From NCBI GenBank assembly GCA_023055505.1, contig JALIRH010000039.1:558001-622000 (forward strand): a stretch of 64,000 bases of DNA, in the 5' to 3' direction. Shown one piece after another: positions 1-11,435 of the stretch. This stretch comes from Callipepla californica brunnescens. Its lineage: Eukaryota > Chordata > Aves > Galliformes > Odontophoridae. Within the stretch, counting starts at the first letter, position 1. Every line of letters begins with the position of its first letter. The notes beneath the pieces were generated by a model, which was not told the origin of the DNA, did no database searches, and was given only the letters and a program-made list of their open reading frames with translations. Position numbers and translations under genes: made by a program.

Positions 1-1732
1 AATTCATCTTTTTATTTGCATCTGACTAAATGTCAGCTCCTGTTCTATGCTCTTTTTTTTTTCCTTCCAATTTTTATTCTGTTTTAAAATACTTCGTTCA
101 GTCTTTTGTACAATCTGTTTTATTTGTTGGCTTCTTTTTATTCTCTTTCAGCTTCAGCTTTCTTCCAGAGGATTCCAGTCCCCCAAGTCAGCTGCTTGCT
201 CTTTTCATATTGCCTATTTAAACCAATGCCCTAAACTACTTTGTCTATTGGATCTGTCTTCCCTTTCACTTTCTAGGGCCTTTTCACAGCCATTGGGACA
301 TTACCTTGATGCCTGAAAGGCCAACTTAACCCCCTTGGCACACACCAAGTCTTCTAATGACATCCTTATTTTTAGCTAGCTCATGGCCTATTAAAGAAAG
401 GAGGACATCCCACAGACTTAAATCACGTTACAGAACTCATCAGTTTGCCATGCTGCTCAGTGCTGTTTATTATCCAGGTGTGAGACTACACCACTTCCTC
501 ACCAGTCCTCCCATTCCTGTCCGAAATGCACCACATCACACAGTCCCTAACACCCCAAGATAGCGGTCTGCATCTCAGCTGTGCGTGTGACTCATGCATC
601 CTTGGCGTGTTCGGGACAACCCTGACTCAGAGCCACTTTCTTAAACTTAGATTAAGTACATTTATCTAACTCAAACCCACTTTGTCCACTGTGACTGCCT
701 GCTCCTCGTTTTCCATAGCATTTCAGCTCGAGTATGAACCAGGCAAGTATGTGCAGCATACCCAGAAGATGCCATGAAAGCTCCATGGAAAGCTTCCCAA
801 AGAGTATTGCCCTTTTCCATCTTCCACTCTATGCTGTTGTTCCTGCATCCTATGAGATGTTCTGCAGCCCATTGGTAAAGTTTTTATTCAGCCAGAGAGG
901 AGTTAACACTGACGGCTTCTGCCCCTCGTTCCCCTCCCAGGGCTGACCACTGTGCCATAGCAGTATCCCTGGACAATGGATCTTTGAGCGCAACCAATCC
1001 CACAGTCACAATGGGGATCTTTCCCATTAATTTTAATGAGCATAAGAATGAAGGGACTGAGAAGAAAAAAGTGAGGATTAGGTGTCTGGCAAGATCTTTT
1101 GCATGCTGGAGGAGCATTGCTGTAGACTGAGCTGCTCTTTGCTGTCGTACAGTGACTAATCACCGTGAAAGCGAACAGAAATGCAGACTTCAGGCCATAG
1201 TTAGTAACAAGTACAGTGGGATTTTTTCAAGATGTTTCACTTCAAACTATTTATCCTGCTAATACTAACAAAGGAATCATGAATTGGAGCAAAACTGAAG
1301 TTGACAGTGTCTCGTGTAACTCTGCAGTGACCGTATATCAGCGCTGTAAGGCAGCAGATTAGTACCACAGACTGCTGTTTGCTCTACTGCTCCCAAGGGG
1401 CTGAGACACAACAGCGAAAGCCAGCAGCAGCATCAAGCCTGGATTTTTTCCTTGCCTCTTTAAAAATTCAGTAAGCTGGGTGCTCACTCCACTTTCCTCT
1501 CACACCTTGCTTGTTCAGGCCCAGGTGCTGCAAGGTAGCGGTGTGTTGTGTGGGGATGGAAGGAGCAGGACAAGGTCTGGTTCTGTGGGGTGAAAAGTTC
1601 CCCGGCTCCCAGCAGCCCTTCGGAAAGCTTTGAGCATCCCGACGGCTCAGGGAAATTCTTTTAGCATTAATTACAACATCAAGGAGAAAATAATACCCAA
1701 ATGGGAATTGAGGATTGTGTCTGCATTGAATG
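1..1732. other. Intergenic, nothing recognised
   Basis: A ten-base T run lies at 53-62. Open frames are short and overlap on both strands. I recognise no exon, RNA gene or repeat family. Confidence 0.6.
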
Positions 1733-2283
1733 TTTCTCACTGCCCCAAAAGTAATACCTCCCATTTGATGGTGTTGGCTCACGACGTCAGAGGCGGATGT
1801 TGGTGGTATGGCAGTAGAGGTTGAACCTTCCCATCAATATCTTGTTACGTGTTGTTGTCGTGTGACAGATGGCAGCAGAGGGACAGCCTGACATGGAAGT
1901 GTGTATGAACCAAAGTGTGCAATTGAGTTCCTCAAATGTGGAAAAAGTGGCACCCACTGATATTGATCAATGCTTGCTGCATGTTTATTGAGACCAACCA
2001 GTGGGTGTGAGCACACTGAGGCAGTGGGTGATGTGCTTCAGCAGTGGTGACAGTGATGTGGAAGAAGAGCTATGTCTCAGACAGCCATGCAGATTTTTAC
2101 AAGCATAGCATGCAGACTCTTGTTCATCACTGATGAAAATGCACAACTACGGTGGTGACTGTGTTGAAAAATGTTTTTTTGTAGCTGAGAGTTTCAGCCA
2201 TCAGATAGTAGTATTGTGCTCTTTTTACCTGCTGTCATTTCCATGGAAATAAATAGGAGGCATTACTTTCAGAGTGACCTGTG
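1733..2283 (+). mobile_element. Internally deleted mariner-like element (Galluhop type)
   Basis: Terminal inverted repeats are visible: AAAGTAATACCTCC near 1748 and GGAGGCATTACTTTC near 2257. Between them a decayed mariner transposase frame starts at the ATG at 1905. Its helix-turn-helix stretch (CLLHVY, then DQPVGVSTLRQWVMCFSSGDSD) resembles mariner proteins. It jumps directly to a C-terminal-like NYGGDCVEK at about 2143-2170. The catalytic DDD region is therefore missing, leaving a roughly 550-base non-autonomous copy. In-frame stops at 1989-1991 and 2106-2108 show it is dead. From recall, this family is abundant in galliform genomes. Exact ends and the TA target duplication are eroded. Confidence 0.8.
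1905..2180 (+). pseudogene. Mariner transposase remnant (HTH fused to C-terminal end)
   Basis: The frame opens at 1905 and is broken by TGA at 1989 and TAG at 2106. The segment DQPVGVSTLRQWVMCFSSGDSD corresponds to the second DNA-binding helix region of mariner transposases, and the end resembles the extreme C-terminus. All catalytic residues are absent through internal deletion, so no active enzyme is possible. Confidence 0.65.
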
Positions 2284-5200
2284 TATTTGTGTGGTTTCTG
2301 TATGGCAACAGGACATTTTAAAATCCATTTTGCTTTCAAGACAGTACTGAACCACTGTCTTCATGCCAAGTGGTGGACAGAGTGTAAGTTGTCTATGCCT
2401 GCTCTCTTAATGGGGGAATATGAACTCAACATTTATTTTCCTTTTTACAGTGAAAGATCATTAAGAGCAGTTTTTCAAGAATCACCTGATTCCGAACGTT
2501 GTTCTTCTTCCTTTCTCTTTTGATTTTACCAGCTTGTATTCAATAATGATTTTCAGAGATATTCCATTAAATATTGTCATCTCAACACTTAATTCCTAAA
2601 TAACAAGCAAGCAGATGTAGTCTTGTGGATACGTAAAAGATTTGATCTTGGTCAGAGTGGAATTATTTGTCTTTCAAAATGGGTAAAATCGAACTAGTTT
2701 TTAAAATCTCCCCAAAAGATTAATGGAGGATGGGGAACAAAAGGGAAGAACTGGGAGGTCTTTTTTTCCAGCTGAGAAGAATCCAGTTATCTTGCACACA
2801 TAGGTCTGATGTTTGAGCATTCCCTGGCTTTGCACGGTGCTGTGCTTAATTGATGATAACATTCACTCTTCTGTGTTTCTCTATGCATAGTTTCATTACA
2901 GTCACATTGAAATTGTATTACATATAATAAATGCAGCCTTGTTTACATTTCTAAGTTGTGAAAATCTTGTTTCTTTGAAGCTGAAAACATATGTATGTGG
3001 TAGAAACATATGTGCACTCTCAGAGCTACAGTTCTTTTAAACAAAGTTTCCGAGAAGGTGCCCGTTCAGATTTCCTGTCCCTTACATCATCCTGCTGCAA
3101 CAGCAGTTGACGGATGAACCCCTGTGGCATTTTGTCATATCAAATAAAGCATCAAGTGATAGATGTGCTTCAGAAGAACATGTCCTATAGGCATTGTTTC
3201 TAGAAGCACAAAACAGCCGTCCTTCCTACTCTCGCTAGTACACTCCTCAAAATGCTCTCTAACCTGCAGTTCATTCCTAAAACACAAGTGTCTGCCAGTT
3301 CCACAAGTATTAATTTCTAACTGAGGTGGTTCAGTCCTGGAGGAATACAAACAGATTGTTAGCAGTACTCTAAACCAACCTCGGAATCTCTCCTGCTGAT
3401 TCAGCTCCCTGATTTGCCACTCCTGCACCTCGGCACTGGTTCTCCTGTGGCTCTGGCAAAGAACTGTATTTATGTATCTGCATGTCTGCACACATCCTGT
3501 CAGACTTGTACAGTTTGAGCTTCCACTAGTGCTTCCCACAGTCCTTGGCCAAAGCACAGCAGTTCTTATTCATGGCACTCCCACCACCATGACTTCATCT
3601 CTTAGCTTAAAATCATTTTTCTATTTCAATATGGCCTGTGCTGGCTGGTAAGATTACCACAGTCCATTCGCCCCATGCTCAGCAAAGGCTGATCATGCTG
3701 CTTGTCCATGCTCCCCATGAGTAAACAGGGCAATGCTCTGCAGCCACAGAGGTCTGGAGCAGATCTGAAGGCTTGAGGACATCACAGCCCCACACAGCCG
3801 TTCCCATTGCCCCGGAACGTGGCAGAGCCCATGCTCGGATCAGGTTAAATCAGCACGTGTTCAGCTGCTTTAGACTTAATCCTCACAGCATGGGCACACT
3901 CACCCACTGGGGGACACAGGCCCCAGGGGCTAAGCTGGGCTCCCCGCAGGTCATGACAAGTCCTCGGAGCTCACCTGATACTTAACTTGCCAACAGGGTT
4001 GTTTGTCTTACCATCAGAAAGCAAACATTGGAGATATTCAGATATTCCCACCCAAACCTTTGGCATCTGTTTTGGTCTGTACTAGCCAACTCGGTAGGTC
4101 CCAAACACATGGCATAGCGTCTGTATCTCATAATTCAGCAGAGAGTAACACCTGCTTTTAGTCCAAAAGGGAAACTTCGATTCAGCAAATCCCCCAGCCA
4201 GCACAAAGGCACAGAGGGATGTAAAGGCCACCTCCCTTTGTACAGGTTTGCAATATTATCTTTGCTGTGCCAAAACAAATTCAATGGAACAAAACATCAA
4301 GATTTGGGTCTTTTGTTAAGCATTTGACAACCAAAGTCTATAAATTCATTTCCCCCGTTTCATTCCTTTATTTATCCTGCTGCCCTGAAAGTCCCGAAAG
4401 GACAATGAAAACCAGCCTGACTCTGACTGTCTCTGACAAATAAAGCTGGCATGGACATGGACTTACACTCAGCCACCCACCCACAAAATTTTAGCTTCCC
4501 AGCCATCAAAGCACAATCAAAACTGCATTTTCCCGACTGTCAGTTTCTCTATGCATTTTTTCAGAGCGCAGATGTAATAGGTTTTACAGGGAGTCCCTTT
4601 GATTCGTGCCAGCCTTGCACATTCTCATTCTGCCTCTAATCTCTCCTTTGTGGCACGAGGACTCGGGGCGGTGGGCATGGATCCCAGCGGACACTGATTA
4701 CCATCCAAATTCCCTTTTGGAAGTTATCCCATCTGGCAACTACAGAAACCAGAGCTTCAACCCTCAGCCATTGTTCTCCTCCAAAATGAGCAGATTCAAC
4801 TTTATTATAGACTAAACATTTGTTGTATTTTATGCTTAAAGCTTTCTCTGTTGACCTTCCTGTAGGATTTTATATTTATAGGATGAATGAAAGTTAAGCA
4901 GTCCGAGTCATCTTTTTTTTTTTTTTTTTCCCAGAATATATGCAAAGAATTGCTCCCCAAGCTTAAATTTTGCACGTCAAGTTTCATCTGGGAGCAGATT
5001 CGTTTTTACAGCTCAGTTATCAGCTGTGCAAACAGGCTATTATTCATGTTCATCGAGGGTCTAACAGCATTATTAGCCTCTCAAAAATTTGCCAGGCCAG
5101 GAATATTTATGCAGGACCCATTTCAGAGAGGGAAGAAAAATGAGACAGGGCTGAAGAGGCCCACGGAACACAACCAGCAGCCTTGTACGTCTGAGCTGAC

Positions 5201-8200
5201 AGAGATGCTGTGATCTCCTGTTGCACAATCCCTGCAAGGAGGCTCCAATCAAATCCGTGTGCAGCTCTGCACTGTGACCTCTCTCCACATCTGTGGTCAT
5301 ATTTGCAGGATGCAGATGGTTGGAGCACTCTGTGATCCGCTGCAGGGAAGGCAGAGTTGGTATGTAGGCCATAGAAGAGCCTTGCAACCAGGGAGCGTAC
5401 CAGTCATAGGGCCCTGCAAACGCCATAGGGCAATTCCACATCAGCCCAGCTCCTCTTCTTACCATCCAACTAGGAATGTAAAAGCAGAGCTTTCCCTTAA
5501 CAAAAGCCCAGCAGCATTAAGTTCTGTCTGCTTTTACCTGCAGGGTGGGGTTGTATTTTCATGGATTTTCTTATGTCTGTTTCCCACATATCAGAACTAT
5601 TCACAAATCATTTTTAAGAATCTGAAAGCATTGTACAGTATGTCTGCAATCAAAAGTAGCCTTTTGAATTTTATGCAGAGTCAGTAGTGAGTATTTCATG
5701 ACAATCTGTTAAGACAGACCTGGAACCTTCACTTTCAGTGCATGAATTACACACAGACCTGCTGCAAAAGTTAGTCTCTCCAGGTACATTAAATGACTCT
5801 TCTGTCAGCCTCCAGATAAAAAATGCAGAATCCCTTATGAAAAATTAAACCAGCAAGATTGGAACCCTTATAAAAATTTTAAATTGTCATTGTTCTCAAG
5901 TTAAGGTAAGTCCCCCTCATTTGCTTTAGTCATCTCTCAGTATTCATTCATCTTGAAAGGGAGCTCAAAGGGCAAGACAGAATTCTTGTGATGAAATGCA
6001 AGAATAAATGATGAACCTAGTGCAACATGCTGTGGTTTTGTTGTTTTTGACTTTGTTTTGTTTTGTTTTTCCCAGCTGTACAAGGTTACCAGTTACTTAA
6101 GAGAATTTCTCTTGAGAGAAGTCATCTCAAGTCCTGAACAGCAGAATGGAAATTTGCTGGTGGACAAAAAACTGAATAGAACCCTCTAAAGAGGCAGTAA
6201 AATAAAAATTAATTTAAATGATACCCTTCTGTAGTTATTACTGTAGAAAGAGGAAAGTTTTACTTAGTGACCTTGGAGCCATATATTTGTCTTACTGGCC
6301 TAAGTACAAGTTAAGAAGGAAGAAACAGTTGTGCTTGGCTTACTCTTTCATGACTTTCAGCAAGTCTCAAATTCTCTGTCTTCTGCCATATGAGAAGTCA
6401 GCCTGAGCACCACCTTCCAACACCTTCCTGGATTGACAGCAATAATATTTCTGCAGGCATCACCTAACTCAGTACAAATCCATCCTCACAACAAACTCAT
6501 GAGCAACCTACACACCTCCTGTGATTCACTTACAGCCCCGGTGCACCACACTGCTGTCTTACATGTATAGTCTCCTTGAAATCCTATCAGTTAACCGCTC
6601 ACTATGTGCTTACAAAAAACACTATGAAATCAGACAATTCATCCTTGCCACCTGGAGGCTGATGGTACTGCTGCTTCATCAAGGACGCTTAGATAACAAG
6701 GTATCGTTTTCTTTCTGGGAGAAGCAGTAGTACAGGCTGTAAATGGAACCAAGCCTGGGGACTCCACCAAGGAAATGACTCATCTGGCATCTCCAGACAC
6801 TGCTGTTGTGGAGTGTGAACCACCACCACATTCCTAAATAACAGTGGTATGACATGTCACCAATGGATGTCTTAGTTCCTGCCTGATGCTTTTTGTGATA
6901 ACATTCTGTTTTCATGAATAGTGTTAATAAAATTCATCACGTGAAATACCTGCAGTAGGCCGACTCTTCGTTTTCTTTCTCAGTTTCAGACAAAATAGTT
7001 CACATATTTCAAATAAAGTATTATTTCCCCCACGTGAAAGAATAGAGTAACTCTAGCACCACTTAACTGAAAAGGCTTCAGAGCCTTTAGCTTGAAGCAG
7101 AGACCACGTAACTTATTTATTACACATAAAACTGTGCTATGCTTACATTATGAAGGCCGCTAATCAAGCACATAAAATGGCGTGGTTGCCTGTGAGACAG
7201 TAATTCATGTGCTCTGTGCACAGGCACCACAGTATCCCTATAAATGACACTGTCACACATGCTCTTTTCCATAAAATCGTTACCTCATTCAGTGCACAGA
7301 ATGAACAATGTTTAACTAACGTGTAGCTTTCAGTAGTTTATTTTCCCTTCATTATTTGCTCTCACCAGGCATTATTTATTGCGCTCTGTTCAGATTCTCC
7401 TTTGAAAACAGAATTATTCATCTCTTCATAGGCTTTTCTGTGGTGCTTATTAGAATCGTATGAATGCTTTGGACAGTAATGAATTCATTTTTATAAACTT
7501 TCTGAGATTTAAGGTTACAGTTTTTGCCAGTTTTGGAGAACATGTACTGAGTAAGAAATCCTAGCTGAACCACGGTACCTAGCATAGACTGTTTAAAAGC
7601 TGTTGTTGTCAGACTGTTACGTAGTGCTTCATATATTCAGGATGGAGATCCCAACTGTTTTAACTGCAACACTGGTTGATCAACAGTTACCCATTTTACA
7701 GCCCTAGAATCTTAGCTGGGTACCACAAAAAAAGACAAACTCAGAAAACAACCTTGACAAGTTTTGTTTGATATAATTAAGGATGCTCAGAATCAAGAGT
7801 TCTCTGGCACAAGTGGAGGTAACATCTGTTTCTCTGCTTTTCATTTGTCACGCTTAAAAACTGTCACAAAAACATCATTTTTCTTATTGTAGAACCTTTG
7901 TCTCTGGCTGTATGCTCTTCACCTTCTGCAACATGAAAGATCTTGGTGCTCATTCATTACACACTATTGATTTATCTCCAGGGCACACCTCATTCTGGTC
8001 CAAGTAAACCACATAGTGTCTGATCTGACATAAAGTATCCCACAGTCCATCCTTATACCCAGTCTGAGAGAACTTTGGACTGCATAAATGGCAGATCTGT
8101 CTCAGTTATGTTGCCTGAGAGCTCATTTTGATATAAACCAGCATGCAAATTAACAAGGAACTGGGAATGAGAACATTGTGAGTTTATGCCATTTTTTGTT

Positions 8201-9239
8201 TCTTCCCCAGTTAAAAAGATGAGACTGAGGCAATGAACTTGAACTGTGGGAGATTGCCTGAGGAGTTGAATAGCTGCTGCAGAAAAAGTCCAGCTGGGTG
8301 CACAGACAACTTGCATCTGCTCTCTTACTCATTTGTAATTGTCTAAGTTTATGAGTTAGAAGCATGTGTCTTGAGAAATGCCCTAGGATGCTGGAAAGGA
8401 AAGGTTCCAGCTAAGCTTGCATTATCCTCCTACCGCCATCTTCTCAGACACCTGCATTGAAAAACAGTGCACGGGCAACTGAAAGAACAGCTCAGAAATG
8501 CCAGATAATTTCCTCTCTGCCCATTACTGTAAGGCTCCTGTAGGGAAACACAACAGCAGCTTTGAGCTTGCTCCAAAAAGTACTTGTTGGGAAATATCAA
8601 ATTTCAAAATAAAAAAGAGGGCTGAAAAAATAACCCAAACCCATCGATACCACTTCCCTGTATTGCTAACTGGTCATTTTAACTAATCGCATGAGCACAC
8701 ACCAGACTTCAAAGCCTGGAGGATTCTCATCACTTCACTAGTTAACAAGTTAGAAGTACGTTTTATATTATGTGAGAAAGAAAATGAATTCTGGATGTAT
8801 CCTCCTGCACCACACAGATACAGTGTGCATATGAGCACAAGATAAAGGGATACGGAGCACCAGGAAATCCCCCTGACATTAATGGAAACGTTACTGCACA
8901 GTGATGCAGTATTTCTGGCCCATAGGTTGCATGAGGAACAAGAAGGGAATCCACTGCAGGGCACTGTATTAGGCACGCTGGTGTTGCTGGAGATTAGAAA
9001 AGTGAATGTTTAAGGAACAATTCAGGAGCCAGAAAGCCTGCTCACGGTTGCTCTACTTCTGTGCTGTGGGCAACACGCCTGTCATGTGCCCTGGCCCAGC
9101 TCCCAACAAAACTGTAAGAGGTTTGGTGGTGTACAAACTGGAGGTTAGTGTACCTGTCCAGAGTGGTATTACAGTGCATTCTTCCCTGGGACAATATTTG
9201 CTTGCTCAGGTATTGACCTGCTTGTTGAAATATTGGTAT
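2284..9239. other. Intergenic, no gene recognised
   Basis: AT-rich unique-looking DNA, with a somewhat GC-richer patch at about 3650-3970. The longest frames, 140 codons antisense at 3135-3557 and 142 codons at 5259-5687, show no family motif and no splice context. The T17 tract at 4913 is the only clear repeat. Confidence 0.6.
4913..4929. repeat. Poly(T) tract, 17 bases
   Basis: This is an uninterrupted T run followed by CCCAG. No retroposon body was recognised on either side. Confidence 0.9.
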
Positions 9240-9283
9240 CATTGGATTTAAAAGCAGGTATTGACCTGCTTTTAAATCCAATG
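9240..9283. repeat. Perfect 20-bp inverted repeat with 4-base spacer
   Basis: The arm at 9240-9259 is the exact reverse complement of 9264-9283, with ATTG between them, so the stretch can fold into a perfect 20-bp hairpin or cruciform. The central 17 bases (CAGGTATTGACCTGCTT) also occur just upstream at 9207-9223. No transposon ends were recognised around it. Confidence 0.95.
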
Positions 9284-11134
9284 AATGTTTCACACAATGA
9301 TTAGTTCACCTGGGTCTGGATTTAGTTAAAATCAATTACACGTTGTGAAAGACAGAGACAATACTTACTCATTCTCCTACCTGAAAGTATTCAGCCATCT
9401 ACGTAGCTCCCACCTTTTCACAAAAGAGAACAAAAGAACCTCTGCATTATTGTATTTCTTATTAGTGGCTCTGAAAATTGCATTTTTTTTTTTCTAAAAC
9501 TGTTTTCTTGCTGATAAATGTTGATTTTTTTCCCCCACTTCTCCTTCACTGTCCATGGGCATTTCCTTTTGCTGCTCTTTTCTGTGTTTTGTCCTGACTG
9601 AATGCAGCCATTAGTAACATGATCAGAGAACTATGTGTTACAGTCATGGAACGAGGGGCATTTAAAAATTAAATTGCTGGCTCAAATTAATTTAGATAAC
9701 CTGAAACAAGAAGCTCTCCTTGGCAGGCAGCTCATTTGAGGACATCACCTCTGCACTGCGCCAGGCAAGGAACTGCTTCCAGCAGTGGTCAGCAGCCAAT
9801 GCTTGGAGAAGGGGTGTGATCCTTCCCTGAACTGGATTGACTTCTGACAAACACTGCTTCAGGGAATTCCTTGTCTGCAGGTTTTCTCTGGACCCTTACA
9901 ATTTATATCACCAGTGGATTTACTTGTAAGTAGAGCTGTTAATTTATGTAATAAGGCCTTGTGTAGTAGGATTTGATGTTCCCTGTGATACCAGAAAAAG
10001 AACACAAACTCATAAGCTCCTTTCCCTCCCTGTTGGTATTAACATCATTTTTGGAAGACTGTGGATCACTGTGCATGAGATCAAAAAGAGTAACCACCAT
10101 CCCTGTGCTCTTTTTCAGATAAGGAAAGGATGTACAGTTTCCAGACTAACCAGTGCTGTTCGCAAACAGAACACATGCTTACAGAAACAATTATCAAATC
10201 GAGAAGGATGACTGCTTCACTGTCATAAAAGTCTCCAAAAGTCACAGTGAAAGATGAAGTTGGGTAAATGCAGGAGACCTACAGCAAGAAGCAAAATTGC
10301 TGGGGTTGCTCTGGACTGTACAGCATGTTTGATAAAGTGTGTGAAAAGCTTTGTGGCTGCTATGCAAATTTGAAGGCTCAAGTGCAGGAAAATAAAGACA
10401 TAACTAAAGTAGAATAGATTATTTAGTCAGCAGGAAAAAAAAGAACAACAGGGATATTACTTAAAAATCACTTCCTTTCAAACAGCAATGTTGACATCCC
10501 AGAAATTCAGTGTATATCCTTGCCACTGAAGCATATCTGACTTTGAAATAACCTGTCAGGGAATGGCAGCACACAATTTCAGTTCAGTTCAAGGCAGTGA
10601 AAAGGAGAGGGGCTGTTGTGCTGCAGGTCCCATGCCAGTCTGGGCACCCTGTCCCACTGGGGTGGACAGGCATGCCTTGCTGAACCCACTCTGCAGCCTA
10701 AATTGTACTGTCAATCTGATGGCTTCGGGATAAAAAAACTGGGGGAGATTTGTTTACCTGAGCACAGACTTTGCCTGCTTTATCATCCTTTCTATTTAAT
10801 AATGCCTATATGTTATCTATATGGGATGGGCATATATGCAGACTTTATTGCATTAAATTAGAAACTGCATTTCCATATAATCTGTGACATTTAAATGCAC
10901 CTCTATTGATATTTTTTCCTTGGTTAATTAAGTACTGAGCTGGGTATTAGCTCACATCCTGGCCTTCCTCTCTGAGGTGATAGTGAACAATGTGTTCTTT
11001 CTAAGAGTGACATTACATCATAATAATTGTGTACACTCTTTTGCTGCATCTTTTGGATAACCTGTCTGTGGCTGTACTTAATATTTCCTTATTTCCACAG
11101 CATTACATCATCTGCATCACATTTTTGTTCTCTT
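9284..11134. other. Intergenic, nothing recognised
   Basis: Non-coding DNA between the palindrome and the antisense CR1 fragment. An A-rich patch lies near 10434-10445. No feature can be named. Confidence 0.6.
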
Positions 11135-11435
11135 AGGAATCATGGAACAGTTGAGGTGGGAAGTGACATCTGGAGATCACCCACTCCAGCCCCTGCTTGG
11201 AGCAGTCAGCCAGAGCAGGTTGTCCTGGGATCTGTGCAATCAGATTTTGAATGCCTCAAAGGATGGAGACACCGAACCCTCCCTGGGTAACCCGTTCCAG
11301 CATTCAATCAGCTCCTAATAAAAAGGCTTTTATATTCATATGAAATTTTCTGCATTTCAAATTTGTGCTCATTGTCTCTTGTGTGTCACTGGAGACCACT
11401 TAGAAAGCTCTGGTTATGTCCTCTTTCCACATCAA
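11135..11435 (-). mobile_element. CR1 LINE 3' fragment, antisense orientation
   Basis: Read on the + strand, this is the familiar reverse complement of a CR1 3' end. It opens with AATCATGGAACAG...GGTGGGAAGTGACATCTGGAGATCACCCACTCCAGC-type sequence, then has GATGGAGACACCGAACCCTC and CTGGGTAACCCGTTCCAGCA. It continues with a CTCATTGTCTCTTGTGTGTC block at about 11369 that matches the CCTCGTCCTATCACT region of CR1. The 3' terminus is at the left end. The copy is diverged and 5'-truncated and has no coding capacity. Confidence 0.85.

Noticed and set aside
3135..3557. 140-codon antisense open frame
   Set aside because: There is no motif match, CpG-rich promoter or conserved-looking exon boundary.
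5259..5687. 142-codon open frame
   Set aside because: It overlaps antisense frames of similar length and has no domain. Chance is sufficient.
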